From Bog-756 sp963837805 (GTDB lineage: Bacteria; Actinomycetota; Acidimicrobiia; Acidimicrobiales; RAAP-2), in NCBI GenBank assembly GCA_963837805.1, contig CAWIOU010000039.1, positions 28,616 through 92,615 on the forward strand: a stretch of 64,000 bases of DNA. The letters are read 5' to 3'. The notes below the pieces were generated by a model. That model was not told the DNA's origin, did not search any database, and was given only the letters and a program-made list of their open reading frames with translations. The translations under genes were made by a program, and so were the position numbers. The first letter of the stretch is position 1. Each line of letters starts with the position of its first letter. Of this stretch, positions 1 through 9,236 are shown piece by piece.

Positions 1-435
1 GGCGACCGAGGCGGTCAGGATGATCGAACCCGACCCCTGAACGCGCATCGGGGGGACGGCGGCGCGGATGGCATTGACCGAACCCATGAGGTTGACCCGG
101 ATCGTTCGCTCCCAGTCCTCGGTCGTGAGATTGTGGATGCGGCCGTTCGGCGCCAGCACTCCGGCATTGCTGATCAGCACGTCGAGGTGCCCGAAGCGTT
201 CGATGGCCAGCTCGACCACGGCCTCGACCTGCCCGATGTCGCTCACATCGGCCAGCACCGTTTCGACGGATGCCCCGCTACCCGACACTCCTGCGACGGT
301 CGCCTCCAGCGACTGGGCACTCAGATCGCTCAGCACCAGATCAGTGAGAGGTTCGCGCGCCAGCTTGCCGGAGAGTGCACTCCCGAGCGCACCTCCGGCC
401 CCAAGGATGGCGATGGCTCTGCGCTCCGTGCTCAT
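1..435 (-). CDS. SDR-family oxidoreductase, 3' end beyond window
   Basis: First 145 codons of a short-chain dehydrogenase/reductase; the rest, including the YxxxK catalytic region, lies off the left edge. The Rossmann glycine motif GAGGALG is at residues 12-18 and the family NAG motif at residues 90-92. The ATG start is preceded by AAAGGGGAA at a good distance. It reads in the same direction as the next SDR, 71 bases behind it, so both probably share the promoter region at 1287-1337. SDRs of this type oxidise or reduce hydroxyl and keto groups with NAD(P); the substrate cannot be told. Family assignment is firm, role is not. Confidence 0.85.
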   Translation of the reverse strand, partial: MSTERRAIAILGAGGALGSALSGKLAREPLTDLVLSDLSAQSLEATVAGVSGSGASVETVLADVSDIGQVEAVVELAIERFGHLDVLISNAGVLAPNGRIHNLTTEDWERTIRVNLMGSVNAIRAAVPPMRVQGSGSIILTASVA

Positions 436-506
436 CAGGTTCCCCTTTCTCGGTGCCGGGCGCTCACCGGGCGATTCGACATCGATCGTCGACTGGCCCG
501 GCGTAT

Positions 507-1286
507 TCAGACAAGGAGATACCCGCCATCCACGCTGAGCACGGTCCCGGTGACAAAGGCGGCGGCGTCGGAGGCAAGGAATTGGAAGGCGCCAGCCAGG
601 TCGGAGGACCGGCCCCAGCGCCGCAAGGCCGTATGACCCCGGATGGACTCGGCAATCCGCTCATTGCTCGTCCATGGCTCGGCCAGGGGCGAATCGAACC
701 AACCGGGCGCCACGACGTTCACGGTGATGCCCGACGAGGACAGGTCGAGCGCCAACCCCTTGGCCATACCCACCAGTCCGGCCTTGGAGGCGCTATAGGC
801 GGCCAGTCCCTCGAGGGGACGCTCACCCAGCACCGATCCGGTGAAGATCAGCCGGCCACCGTCGCCCATCACCCGGGCCGCAGCACGGGCACCGAGGAAC
901 GCCCCGGTCAGATTGACGTCGATCACGTCCCGCCACACCTCCGGAGCGGTACCGAGCGGGCCGGCCACGATCGGAGAGATCCCGGCGTTGCCGATCCAGA
1001 CATCCACCCCGCCCCACTCGGCCACGGTGCCGTCGGCCACCGCCTCGTTGAAGTCGGCGTCCCGTACATCCCCGCAGAACTGGAGCGTCGGCCCGGGAAG
1101 CGTGTCGGCGACCGATTTGAGATCACCCTCGGTCCGGGCCACGAGGGCCACGCTGGCCCCGGCGCTCGAGAACGCATGGGCGATCAATTCACCGAGGCCC
1201 CGGCCGGCCCCGGTCACCACCACACGCCTCCCCCTGACATCCCCCGCCCTGGGAAACGAGTCAGGTATCTCGATCTTTCCGCGCAT
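507..1286 (-). CDS. SDR-family oxidoreductase
   Basis: A full-length (259 aa) classical SDR. The NAD(P) motif TGAGRGLG is near residues 24-31, NAG near 99, the catalytic YSASK near 165, and the C-terminal end VLSVDGGY is typical. The open frame extends further upstream, but the ATG at 1286 puts the start just before the conserved fold and just downstream of the divergent operator at 1314-1333. It lies head-to-head with the E1 dehydrogenase gene and leads a two-SDR unit. Expected role: NAD(P)-dependent alcohol/ketone conversion in the catabolic pathway; substrate unknown. Confidence 0.88.
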   Translation of the reverse strand: MRGKIEIPDSFPRAGDVRGRRVVVTGAGRGLGELIAHAFSSAGASVALVARTEGDLKSVADTLPGPTLQFCGDVRDADFNEAVADGTVAEWGGVDVWIGNAGISPIVAGPLGTAPEVWRDVIDVNLTGAFLGARAAARVMGDGGRLIFTGSVLGERPLEGLAAYSASKAGLVGMAKGLALDLSSSGITVNVVAPGWFDSPLAEPWTSNERIAESIRGHTALRRWGRSSDLAGAFQFLASDAAAFVTGTVLSVDGGYLLV

Positions 1287-1313
1287 CGCCCTTCCCCACA
1301 GTGGCACCGGGTC

Positions 1314-1333
1314 TGTACTGACCGTACAGTACA
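1314..1333. promoter_or_regulatory. Divergent dyad operator, TGTACTG-N6-CAGTACA
   Basis: A perfect 7-base inverted repeat with a 6-base spacer (TGTACTGACCGTACAGTACA) in the 51-bp gap between the divergent SDR and E1 genes. Its left half, TGTACTGACCG, is identical to the operator at 3834 and close to those at 7538, 9035, 15136 and 18107. Size and symmetry suit a TetR-family repressor. The binding protein is not identified. Confidence 0.6.
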
Positions 1334-1337
1334 CGAC

Positions 1338-3324
1338 GTGGACTCTGACCAGCCGTTGGCGTTCTCCGACGACGACCGGATCGAGATGCATCGCCGGATG
1401 CTCCTGATCCGGGGCTTCGAAGAACGCGTCTCGGTCCTCTATCGCGACGGGGAGGTGCCAGGGTTCGTCCACCTGTCGACAGGACAGGAGGCCTCCGCCG
1501 TCGAGCACGTGCTGGCCGCTGCGGCCGACGGACGTGATCACGTCGAACCACCGTGGACACGGACATTGCCTGGCCAAAGGCCTACCTCCGCTCGGGATGT
1601 TCGCCGAGTTGATGGCCAAGGAGGCCGGCACCAACCGTGGGCGGGGCGGATCGATGCACATCGCCGACCCGGGCATTGGAATTTTCGGTGCCAACGGAGT
1701 CGTCGCCGCCGGACTTCCCATTGCGGTAGGAGCCTCGGCGGCGGCTCAGCTGAAAGGCGACGGTGGTGTCGTCGTCGCCTTCTTCGGGGACGGCGCGGTG
1801 GCACAGGGTGCGTTCCACGAAGCGGTCAACCTGGCCGCCGTATGGCAGCTCCCGGTGGTCTTCTGGTGCGAGAACAACGGATATGCCGAATTCTCGCCCG
1901 TGGCCACACAGCACGCGGCCAGCATCGAACAACGCGCCTCGGGGTACGGCCTCGACTACGTGGCCGTCGACGGCAACGATGTCGCCGCGGCCACGGCGGC
2001 GGCGACGCGGGTCGTCGAAGCGGCCCGCGTCGGGCGAGGTCCCACGATCGTCGAGGCCGCGACCTATCGGTGGCACGGTCACTACGAAGGAGACCCTCAG
2101 CGATACCGCGACGACGCCGAGGTGGAAGCCTGGAAGGACCGGGACCCGATCCTCGTCCACGCACGACGCCTCGAGTCGGCGGGGATCAGCGCCGAGCGGA
2201 TCGAATCACTGGCGTCGGCCGTCGAGGAGGAGCTCGACGAGACCCTCCAATCTGCTCGGCGACTCGCCCAACCCGAAGCCGCCACGCTTTTCGATTTTGT
2301 CACCCGCCCGCGCCCGAAGCTCCCGGAGCCGGCGCCACCGGCCGAGGATGCCGCGGTCTTCCGAACGATGGACGCCATCCACTCCGCCCTCGAAGTCGAG
2401 CTGACCAACGACGAGCGGGTGTTCGTCGCCGGTATCGACGTTGGCGAAGGAGGAAACGTGTTCGGGCTCATGCGGGGCCTGCACGACACCTTCGGTGACC
2501 GGGTGCGGGATACTCCGATTTCGGAGACCGCGGTCATCGGTCTCGGCGTGGGTGCCGCGATGGCGGGCATGCGCCCGGTCGTCGAGTTGATGTATCTCGA
2601 CTTCGTCGGGGTGTGCTTCGACCAACTGCTCAACCAGGCGGCAAAGATGCCGTTCATGACGGGCGGGACTGCGGAGATGGCACTGACGGTCCGGACCCAG
2701 TTCGGGGCCGGGCGCTCGTCGGGGAGCCAGCACTCGCAGAGCCTGGAGGCGCTGCTGGCCCACATTCCGGGGCTGAGCGTGGTGATGCCGTCGACGCCTG
2801 CCGACACCTATGGTCTGCTCAGAGCCGCCATCCAGGACCCGAATCCCGTCGTCTTCATCGAGAACCGGCTCCTCTACGGCATGAAGGGACCGCAACCGAC
2901 GGCCGACTACATCCTGCCCATCGGCAAGTCGGCGGTGGTGCGGCCCGGCACCGACCTGACGGTCGTGTCCGTCTCACGAATGGTTCACGAGGCACTGGCC
3001 GCGGCCGAGGCAGTCGCCGGTACAGGCATTTCGGTCGAGGTGATCGATCTGAGAACGGTGGCTCCCCTGGACATGGCACCCATCCTCGAGTCGGTCCAGA
3101 AGACGAGCCGGCTCCTGATCGCACACGAAGCGGTGACACCGTTCGGGATCGGAGCAGAGATCGCCGCCACGGTGGCCCGTGAAGCGTTCTGGGACCTGGA
3201 CGCGCCGATCATGCGGGTCGGAGCCGCGCCCACTCCTCCTCCGTATGCGCCCACCCTCGAGCGGGCGTGGTTGCCCGACCGCGACGACATCGCCGCGGCC
3301 CTCCTGCGACTGGCCGAGATCTAG
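1338..3324 (+). pseudogene. Thiamine-diphosphate E1 dehydrogenase, fused alpha+beta, frameshifted
   Basis: A 2-oxoacid (pyruvate/acetoin/branched-chain type) dehydrogenase E1 with alpha and beta subunits fused in one chain of about 661 residues. The N-terminus reads in one frame to ...AAAAD at about 1529 and continues one base later in the next frame as DVITSNHRGHGH, the conserved E1-alpha substrate loop. One extra G at 1530/1531 explains the break. The ThDP motif GDG is near residue 150 with NN near 179; the beta half starts near residue 345. Start taken as GTG 1338, just after the operator at 1314-1333; the stretch before it has no E1 homology. No E2 or E3 gene is in the window. The indel may be an assembly error. 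Confidence 0.85.
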
Positions 3325-3370
3325 GTCGGGAGAGACAGGGCCGGTGGAGCGACAGCGACCAGACCCGCGG

Positions 3371-3778
3371 TCACGAGTTCACAAACTCCATCGAACGTTG
3401 TCGAAATCGCCAGGCGCCGTCCCGGTGCTCGAGCGCGTCGGTGTACCGGCCCACCAGCTGGACGGACCAACCCGACTCCCCCTTTTGGAAGAACAACAGG
3501 TCGCTGACCGCCGCGGCCTCGGCCTCGCTCCAGTCCGTGACCAAGGTGTTGACCACGACGTGGCGCTGCGGCAGACGCGGCTTGAGGCCGGAGAAGGCCT
3601 CTCGGATCGCGTCGTGCCCTTGGTGCGTGCCCAGCCCCGGGATCTCCACGACACCGTCGGAGCAGAACGTGGCCACGATGTCTTCGGTGCGCCCGTCGTC
3701 CAGAGCCTGGGCGTAGGCAGCCATCGTGGCGCGGACACCCTCGACCACGTCTGCGTAGCTCATCGCCGCCGTACTCAT
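3371..3778 (-). CDS. SnoaL-like / NTF2-fold protein
   Basis: A 135-residue protein with the features of the SnoaL/NTF2-like fold: N-terminal helix with DGRTEDIVATFCSDG, then GLGTHQGHDAIREAF, and a C-terminal strand pair GRYTDALEHRDGAWRFRQRSM. Members act as small hydrolases, isomerases or dehydratases on cyclic substrates, but many have no known activity. The ATG at 3778 has GGGAGGG just upstream and is preferred over the upstream in-frame ATG at 3805. It faces the SDR at 3961 across a shared operator. The exact reaction cannot be inferred. Confidence 0.8.
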   Translation of the reverse strand: MSTAAMSYADVVEGVRATMAAYAQALDDGRTEDIVATFCSDGVVEIPGLGTHQGHDAIREAFSGLKPRLPQRHVVVNTLVTDWSEAEAAAVSDLLFFQKGESGWSVQLVGRYTDALEHRDGAWRFRQRSMEFVNS

Positions 3779-3833
3779 GGTCCCTCCCCGGCTCGAGTGG
3801 ATCACCCGCGTGCGAGCGGCACCGAGTGCTCCC

Positions 3834-3853
3834 TGTACTGACCGGTTAGTCTA
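3834..3853. promoter_or_regulatory. TGTACTGACCGGTTAGT operator
   Basis: Dyad ACTGACCGGTTAGT (core 3837-3850), centred on ACCGGT, in the gap between the divergent SnoaL-like gene (start 3778) and SDR (start 3961). Same motif family as the sites at 7541, 9038, 15139 and 18111. Probably a TetR-type repressor site controlling one or both genes; inferred from recurrence and symmetry only. Confidence 0.65.
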
Positions 3854-3960
3854 CGCCCATCGACCCGACGGCCGGAGATCGGCCGCCCGGTGCACCCATC
3901 ACCATGCCGTCCACCCCGCACCCCTGACCGCAGGTGAAACTACAAGAGGGAGTCACCTTG

Positions 3961-4884
3961 GTGAGTACGTACGATTTCGACGGACGTGTGGCCGCCATCA
4001 CCGGGGCCGGGCGCGGTATCGGGAGGGCCTACGCCCTCCTCCTCGCCGAGCGGGGTGCCAGCGTCGTCGTCAACGACCTCGGAGGCACCCGGGAGGGCGA
4101 TGGGAACGACGACGAGCCGGCCGCCGCCGTCGCCGCCGAGATCGTCGACGCCGGAGGGAAGGCAGTCGCCGACACCAGCGACGTGTCCCAGGCAGCCGGG
4201 GGCCAGGCCCTGATCGACGCCGCTGTCGATTCGTTCGGGCGGCTGGACGTCCTGGTGAACAACGCCGGCAACATCCGGTGGGCGGGCCTGCCCGAAGCCG
4301 ATGCCGACAACCTGCAAAGCCACCTCGCCGTCCACGTCGGCGGTTCGTTCAACACCACCCGTGCCGCCTGGCCCCACATGGTTGCCCAGGGCTATGGCCG
4401 TGTCGTGATGACAACCTCGACCGGCATCTTCGGCCTCCCCGACAACCTCGGCTACGCGACGGCCAAGGCGGCCGTCATCGGGATGAGCCGCAGCCTCAAG
4501 CTCGCCGGCGCGGCTCACGGCATCAAGGTCAACCTCATCGCGCCCAACGCGTGGACACGGATGGCCCACACTTCGGCTGAAGGAAAGACACCGAGCCGGC
4601 CCGCCCCCGAGCACATGGAACCCGAGCTCGTGGCGGCGATGGTCGGCTATCTCGCCCACGAGCGCTGCGAGGCGAGCGGCGAGATCTACGTCGCCGGGGC
4701 CGGACGGTTCGCTCGCATCTTCGTCGCTTCGACCGAAGGCTACCTCCACCCTCGGAACCAGCAGCCGACCATCGAGGACGTGGCCCACAACTGGGAGACG
4801 ATCAACGACGAGAGCGCCTACTACGTTCCCGCCGACCTCATGGACTGGTCAAGGCACTTCTTGGCCCACCAGCGGTTGTCCTGA
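3961..4884 (+). CDS. SDR resembling 17-beta-HSD4 / (3R)-hydroxyacyl-CoA dehydrogenase
   Basis: A 307-residue SDR, longer than the classical 250 because of a C-terminal extension. It has GAGRGIGR near residues 14-21 and a NAGN motif near 101, and the catalytic tyrosine lies in LGYATAKAA near 165. The insert around AAWPHMVAQGYGRVV and the YATAKAAVIGMSRSL stretch resemble the dehydrogenase domain of multifunctional enzyme 2 (HSD17B4-like). Members oxidise (3R)-3-hydroxyacyl-CoA during side-chain beta-oxidation of steroids and branched acids. Start GTG 3961 is favoured by AAGAGGGAG 9 bases upstream; an earlier GTG at 3934 lacks one. The hydroxyacyl-CoA role is inferred from family resemblance. 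Confidence 0.85.
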   Translation: MSTYDFDGRVAAITGAGRGIGRAYALLLAERGASVVVNDLGGTREGDGNDDEPAAAVAAEIVDAGGKAVADTSDVSQAAGGQALIDAAVDSFGRLDVLVNNAGNIRWAGLPEADADNLQSHLAVHVGGSFNTTRAAWPHMVAQGYGRVVMTTSTGIFGLPDNLGYATAKAAVIGMSRSLKLAGAAHGIKVNLIAPNAWTRMAHTSAEGKTPSRPAPEHMEPELVAAMVGYLAHERCEASGEIYVAGAGRFARIFVASTEGYLHPRNQQPTIEDVAHNWETINDESAYYVPADLMDWSRHFLAHQRLS

Positions 4885-4909
4885 GATCGGCTGAGCCCGG
4901 CGGACGATC

Positions 4910-5882
4910 TCAGGCGAAGGCTGGCAGCACCTTCGTCTCGAACAGACGAAGGCTCGACCAGGCCAGCTCGATGGGCATTCCGCCGCACATGGGGTGGAAA
5001 AGCTGGAACGGGAAGGGCGCAGCCTTCATCTCCTCGACGAACTGGTCGGGCGTGATCACCCGATACTGACCCGATGCTCGGAGTTGGTCGCTGTCGCTCA
5101 CCGGCCGGTACGGCGACGCCACGCCCGACTGGACGCTCCAAGCTCCGTAGGCGTTGGTCTCGTGCAGGAAGTAGGGGACCATCTGCTTCCATCCCGTCTC
5201 GGGATCCTCCGCCAGGGCGATGACCTGATTCCCGCCGACGACGCTCGGCCCCGGGTCCGGCCGCCCCAGCTTGACCACCTCGTCGCGGTAGAAGTCCCAG
5301 ACCGCGGGCAGGGAAGGAATGAACCCGTCGGCGATGCGTGCCGCCCGTCGGGCTGCTGCCTCGCTGCTTCCCCCCAGCAACAGGCCGGGGCCTGCCGGCC
5401 GATACGGCGCCGGCGTGATCTGCACCGTGCGGCCGTGATAGTCGAATGGCTCACCGGTGAACGCCGCCCTCAACGTGGCCACGGTTTCGGTGACCAGACG
5501 GCCCCGGTCTGCGGGTGCCACGCCGAACATGGCGAACTCGTCATCCACGTAGCCGCCGGCCACGATCACGTCGACCCGTCCCCGACTCAGGTTGTCGAGC
5601 ACGATGAGATCCTCGGCCAGTCGGAGCGGATCGTAGAAGGGGGCGATCGAGCGCGGCGATGGTGAAGCGGACGGTGCTGGTCCGGGCGGCCATGGCCGCC
5701 ACCATCGGGAGCGGGCTCGGAAGGTAGCCGTCGGGAGATCCGTGGTGTTCGGAAACGGCAATGCTGACGCACCCGAGACGGTCGGCCCACTCCACCATGT
5801 CGAGGGCGCCGGCATATCGGTCGCTCATGGTCGTTGCGGCGAGCGGGGGGTTCCGGAAATCGAACCGGAGGCCGAAGATCAC
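4910..5882 (-). pseudogene. Luciferase-like (LLM) flavin monooxygenase, frameshifted
   Basis: LLM-class F420/FMN-dependent oxidoreductase split by one base. The N-terminal part (GTG 5882, MIFGLRFDFRNPP, then VSEHHGSPDGYLPSP) runs to TSTVRFTIAAL; the conserved IAPFYDPLRLAEDLIVLDNL follows in the next frame. Removing one G at about 5648 restores ...AALIAPFYDPLRLAED. The remainder has the usual SRGRVDVIVAGGY and LLLGGSSEAAARRAARIADG segments. These enzymes oxygenate or reduce with reduced FMN or F420; substrate unknown. It lies between convergent and co-directional catabolic genes and follows the acyl-CoA synthetase at 5913 by about 30 bases, so it is probably co-transcribed. The indel may be an assembly error. 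Confidence 0.83.
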
Positions 5883-5912
5883 GGGCGTGAGGTTAGCAAG
5901 GGGCGGGGAGGA

Positions 5913-7481
5913 TCAGGATCGGTCCCGAAGCTCACGCTTGAGCACCTTGCCCGAGGGGTTGCGCGGCAGGGCATCGATGAACACCACCGCTTTGGGAACC
6001 TTGAACCGGGCCAATTGCTCACGGCAGTGGTCGATGAGGTCATCGGCGGTGGTCGTCCCGGGTGGGCTCAGTACGACATAGGCGACGGGGACCTCACCCC
6101 AACGAATGTCCGGGCGTCCGACCACCGCGGCCTCGACAACAGAGTCGTGCTCGTAGAGCACACGCTCCACCTCGGAACTGGCGATGTTCTCACCGCCGGA
6201 GACAATCATGTCCTTGAGCCGATCGACGATGTACAGATAGCCGTCATCGTCCCGGAGTCCGATGTCCCCGGTATGGAACCAGCCCCCCTGGAAGGCGGTA
6301 CGGGTGGCCTCCGGATCCCGCCAGTAGCCCTTGAACACCTTGGCGCCGCGGAGAACGATCTCCCCCCGATGACCCGATGGCACCGAGGACCCGTCCTCGT
6401 CCCAGATGTCGAGCTCGAGGTACTGGCAGGGCCGGCCCACGCTCCCCGCCTTGGACCGGATTGCCCCGCGGTCGAGGAACGTGTCGCCCGACACCGTCTC
6501 GGTCAGACCGTAGGCGTCCGCGAACCAGGCGGACGGAAAGGCCATCTGCAGGCGATCGATGAACGGGAGCGGCATCTTCTCTCCCCCACCGATGAGCAGG
6601 CGGACCGACGAGAGATCCCGGTCCTCGACCCCGGGAAGGTCGAGCACCGCCCGGACCATCGACGGCGCCATCCACAAGGTGCTCACGTGCGACCGCTCGA
6701 TCTCATCGACCACCATTTCGGCGTCGAAGGCGCGGTGGATGATGGTCGTGGCGCCCACCGCGATCAGGGAGGTCGTGGTGAGATCGAGCGCTCCGACATG
6801 GTAGAGGGGGCCGCAGGCCAGTCCGATGTCGGAACCGGTCAGACCGAATTCGGTGATGTGGGCGTAGTTCTTCCACGCCAGATTGGCGTTGGTGATCATC
6901 ACCCCCTTGGGTCGACCGGTGGTCCCCGAGGTGTACATCAGACGATGGACGTCGTCGCCATGGGCGGCGGTGCGGGCCGGGGGCCCGGACCCGCCACCCA
7001 GGTCGGAGAACCGCTCCCAACCTTCGATGCTCGTGGTCGACACGCAGATGCGGAGGATATCGTCCAGCGTGGCCGTGGCCTCATCAGCGAGCTGGAGGAG
7101 CTCGTCGTCGCAGATCACAGCGACGGCTCGGGAGTGCTCGAGGATGAATCCCAGCTCGGCGGCGGCCAGCCGCCAATTGAGCGGCATGACGACGGCCCCA
7201 AGGTAGCTGGTGCCGAAGATCGTCGTCATGAACTCGATGCTGTTGTACGACAGCAATCCGACGACGTCGCCAGCGCCCACTCCCCGCTCATGAAGTCCGG
7301 CGGCCAACGCTGACGAACGCTTCACCATCTCCCGATAGGTGACCGTGTCGTTCCCGAACACGGCAAAGGACTTGTCCGGCGTGCGCCTCGCGTGGTGGTC
7401 CAGAACCCCGAACCAGCCCATGTCCGGATGCATCACCGGCTCGTGGGCCGGAGTCGACCGATCCGATGCATCGCCGTTCAT
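5913..7481 (-). CDS. AMP-forming acyl-CoA synthetase
   Basis: A 522-residue ANL-family ligase that activates a carboxylic acid to its CoA thioester through an acyl-adenylate. Visible signatures are TSGTTGRPKG (about 184-193), YGLTE, the GWFHTGDIG hinge region, and the C-terminal PRNPSGKVLKREL containing the catalytic lysine. The long open frame continues upstream to 7655, but those codons show no homology and include the dyad at 7542-7553, so the ATG at 7481 was chosen. It sits in a unit with the LLM gene. Likely job: CoA activation of a pathway acid; chain type is not predictable. Confidence 0.9.
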   Translation of the reverse strand: MNGDASDRSTPAHEPVMHPDMGWFGVLDHHARRTPDKSFAVFGNDTVTYREMVKRSSALAAGLHERGVGAGDVVGLLSYNSIEFMTTIFGTSYLGAVVMPLNWRLAAAELGFILEHSRAVAVICDDELLQLADEATATLDDILRICVSTTSIEGWERFSDLGGGSGPPARTAAHGDDVHRLMYTSGTTGRPKGVMITNANLAWKNYAHITEFGLTGSDIGLACGPLYHVGALDLTTTSLIAVGATTIIHRAFDAEMVVDEIERSHVSTLWMAPSMVRAVLDLPGVEDRDLSSVRLLIGGGEKMPLPFIDRLQMAFPSAWFADAYGLTETVSGDTFLDRGAIRSKAGSVGRPCQYLELDIWDEDGSSVPSGHRGEIVLRGAKVFKGYWRDPEATRTAFQGGWFHTGDIGLRDDDGYLYIVDRLKDMIVSGGENIASSEVERVLYEHDSVVEAAVVGRPDIRWGEVPVAYVVLSPPGTTTADDLIDHCREQLARFKVPKAVVFIDALPRNPSGKVLKRELRDRS

Positions 7482-7540
7482 CGACCGACTCCAAAGAAAA
7501 CGTGCATCTGCGGCAAGGGCTGGGTCCTCGGGTCGGCAGA

Positions 7541-7554
7541 ACTGACCGGTCAGA
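7541..7554. promoter_or_regulatory. Perfect 12-bp palindrome CTGACCGGTCAG
   Basis: ACTGACCGGTCAGA contains the most symmetrical copy of the recurring ACCGGT-centred dyad. It lies 60 bases upstream of the acyl-CoA synthetase start (7481). The site is presumably bound by the same TetR-type regulator as the other copies. Confidence 0.65.
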
Positions 7555-8014
7555 ACAAAGCATAGAAGAGGGCTTCCGGGTGGCGTCAAACCATCCGACC
7601 CGGACGACCCGCTCCCGATCGGGACGTAGCCCGACGGCGATGGCACGACCGCCAACGCGAGGTGCGCACTGATCGCTCGGCCGACAGCACCACTCGACGA
7701 TCAATCCGGCTCGCGGTTCGGGATCGAGATCCGAGGTCCCCCTCGCGTCGATCGGGGTGGCGACGTCCATCCTGCGTCACGCCATCGGGTCATGATCGGC
7801 TCGCGTGCTCGTCGGGCTGTACCGATGTGGTGATGTCAAAGAAGCGGGGCCCGCGGCCGAGCTCATTCCAGCAGTCCTCAAGTCGGCAGTCCTCGAGGAG
7901 GCCAGGCCGACCTGTCCGGGTGGGTCCGACCCCGCTCAGGTTCCACGTCGGCGAGGACAGTGCTGTTAGCCTCACCTCTCGAGTGCCCTCCTCGCTTGGG
8001 ATCGTCTCACCTGG

Positions 8015-8032
8015 AGGTAAACAGCTTCACCT
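8015..8032. promoter_or_regulatory. AGGTAA-N6-TCACCT dyad before TetR gene
   Basis: The 20-mer GAGGTAAACAGCTTCACCTC (8014-8033) is an imperfect inverted repeat 50 bases upstream of the TetR gene at 8083, a position typical of autoregulation. A near twin, AGGTAA-N6-TTACCT, stands before the P450 at 53307. This links the two genes to one regulator by inference. Confidence 0.5.
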
Positions 8033-8082
8033 CGTGAGGATCGGCAGACATCCAGGGCCAGAGGGCAGTGTTAGGTTGGAGA

Positions 8083-8697
8083 ATGCCCAAATCGAAGGCA
8101 AAGGACGGGCGGTCGCGGAGCGCACGATGGCACCTGCGCCGTCAGGCCATCATCGACCTCTCCGCAAAAGTCTTTGCCGAGCGGGGCTACCACAACACGA
8201 GCACGATCGAGCTCTGTGAGGCGACCCAACTCGGGAAGGGTGCCCTCTACTACTACATCGGTTCGAAGGAACAGCTTCTCGCCGCCATCCATGATCGGGT
8301 CATGGACGAGGTCATGCTCGGCGCAGACCGGGTGGCACTGGCCGGCGGCTCACCGCCGGACCAGTTGGCCATGCTGGGCGAGGAACTGCTCGATGTCATC
8401 GTCCGCTACCCTGATCACGTATGGGTGTTCCTGCACGAGTTCCCAGCCCTCACCGGTGAGTACGCCGAGCAGTTCCGAAAGCGCCGGAGGGAGTACGAAC
8501 GGCGGGTCGAGGGGGTCTTCGAGGCGGGCGCCGGTTCCGGTCAATTCCGCCAGCTCGATCCTCGGCTGGCCGCCCGGGCCTGGCTCGGCATGCACAACTA
8601 CACCTATCTGTGGCTGAAAGCCGGTGGGCGCCTCTCGGCAAAGCAGGTGGCGTCGTCGTTCGCGGACATCTTCGTGCACGGCATCGCCAAGCCGTAG
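8083..8697 (+). CDS. TetR/AcrR-family transcriptional regulator
   Basis: A 204-residue TetR-type repressor. The helix-turn-helix is at about residues 20-65 (RRQAIIDLSAKVFAERGYHNTST ... LGKGALYYYIGSKEQLL, broken here for length), and the C-terminal two thirds form the ligand-binding domain ending in SSFADIFVHGIAKP. In-frame starts exist at GTG 8068 and ATG 8083; the ATG has GGAGA close by and begins a normal-length arm. It is followed by the P450 at 9237 after a 539-bp gap, not obviously in one transcript. Probable targets are its own promoter (dyad 8015-8032) and perhaps the P450 at 53307. Confidence 0.9.
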   Translation: MPKSKAKDGRSRSARWHLRRQAIIDLSAKVFAERGYHNTSTIELCEATQLGKGALYYYIGSKEQLLAAIHDRVMDEVMLGADRVALAGGSPPDQLAMLGEELLDVIVRYPDHVWVFLHEFPALTGEYAEQFRKRRREYERRVEGVFEAGAGSGQFRQLDPRLAARAWLGMHNYTYLWLKAGGRLSAKQVASSFADIFVHGIAKP

Positions 8698-9236
8698 TCC
8701 TTCCGGTAGTCGCCGTAGTCCCGGACGTGGACCATCGACCGTCCGCGATCATCCGAATACACCGAACCGCGGACAGACTCGGATCCATCGAACTGACACC
8801 GACGCCGTCCGCGTCGACGTCGGGCAGGTCGCCGGTGGGAATGGGGCCGTCCGACGACTGACGGGACCGCCGTCGGCCCAGCGTGTGCCGTACGGAAATC
8901 ATGCGTCCTGCACCATCCCCCACCTTCCCTTGCTTCCCTACGCCGAATTCTGCTTCTCTCTTGCGTAGAATCATCTTTCGGTCCTCACCATCCCGACCAT
9001 CCTGGGGGGCCCAGCCCAGTGGAGAACCCCAATTTGTACCGACCGGTTGGTCTGATAATCTCCAACGATGCGAGCCGATGCCGCTCGGAGCCCGGGCGCC
9101 ACGGCCTGGCCGTCGGGCCAATCCACCGGGCTCCTCGCCCTTCCGTCGCCCGACCGGGCGGGTGAAATCCGGCGCCGGGAGAGCACCCGTCGCTGAGCCG
9201 CTCCACCATCGCGAGTCCAAGGAGACGACTTCCAGC
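8698..9236. other. 539-bp intergenic region upstream of P450
   Basis: No convincing gene in either strand. It contains a CTACGC/GCGTAG inverted repeat (8938-8943 and 8963-8968) with a TAGAAT hexamer at 8966, and the ACCGGT-centred operator at 9038-9051 followed at once by TGATAAT, a possible -10 element. The rest shows nothing recognisable. Confidence 0.6.
9036..9055. promoter_or_regulatory. GTACCGACCGGTTGGT operator before P450
   Basis: Core dyad ACCGACCGGTTGGT (9038-9051), almost perfectly symmetrical, about 185 bases before the P450 start. A possible -10 hexamer (TGATAAT, 9053-9059) directly abuts it, so a bound repressor would block the promoter. Nearly identical to the site at 18111-18124. 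Confidence 0.65.

Larger units (their letters stand above)
7482..8082. other. 601-bp intergenic region with two candidate operators
   Basis: No credible gene. Short open frames here are antisense or lack family motifs. It holds the perfect palindrome CTGACCGGTCAG near the acyl-CoA synthetase start and the AGGTAA-N6-TCACCT dyad 50 bases before the TetR start. Both flanking genes are transcribed away from it. Confidence 0.7.

Noticed and set aside
1525..1540. Programmed ribosomal frameshift in E1
   Set aside because: No slippery heptamer, no downstream stem, and E1 enzymes are not known to use one. Four other genes have similar single-base breaks.
375..2498. 707-aa plus-strand open frame over SDR and E1 genes
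   Set aside because: Its first 960 bases are antisense to the SDR at 507-1286 and the last part is an out-of-frame E1 reading. Only about 1338-1529 of this frame is real (E1 N-terminus).
7586..7780. Short open frames in the 7.5-8.1 kb gap
   Set aside because: No conserved motif, no ribosome site, biased to arginine and serine as in noise frames.
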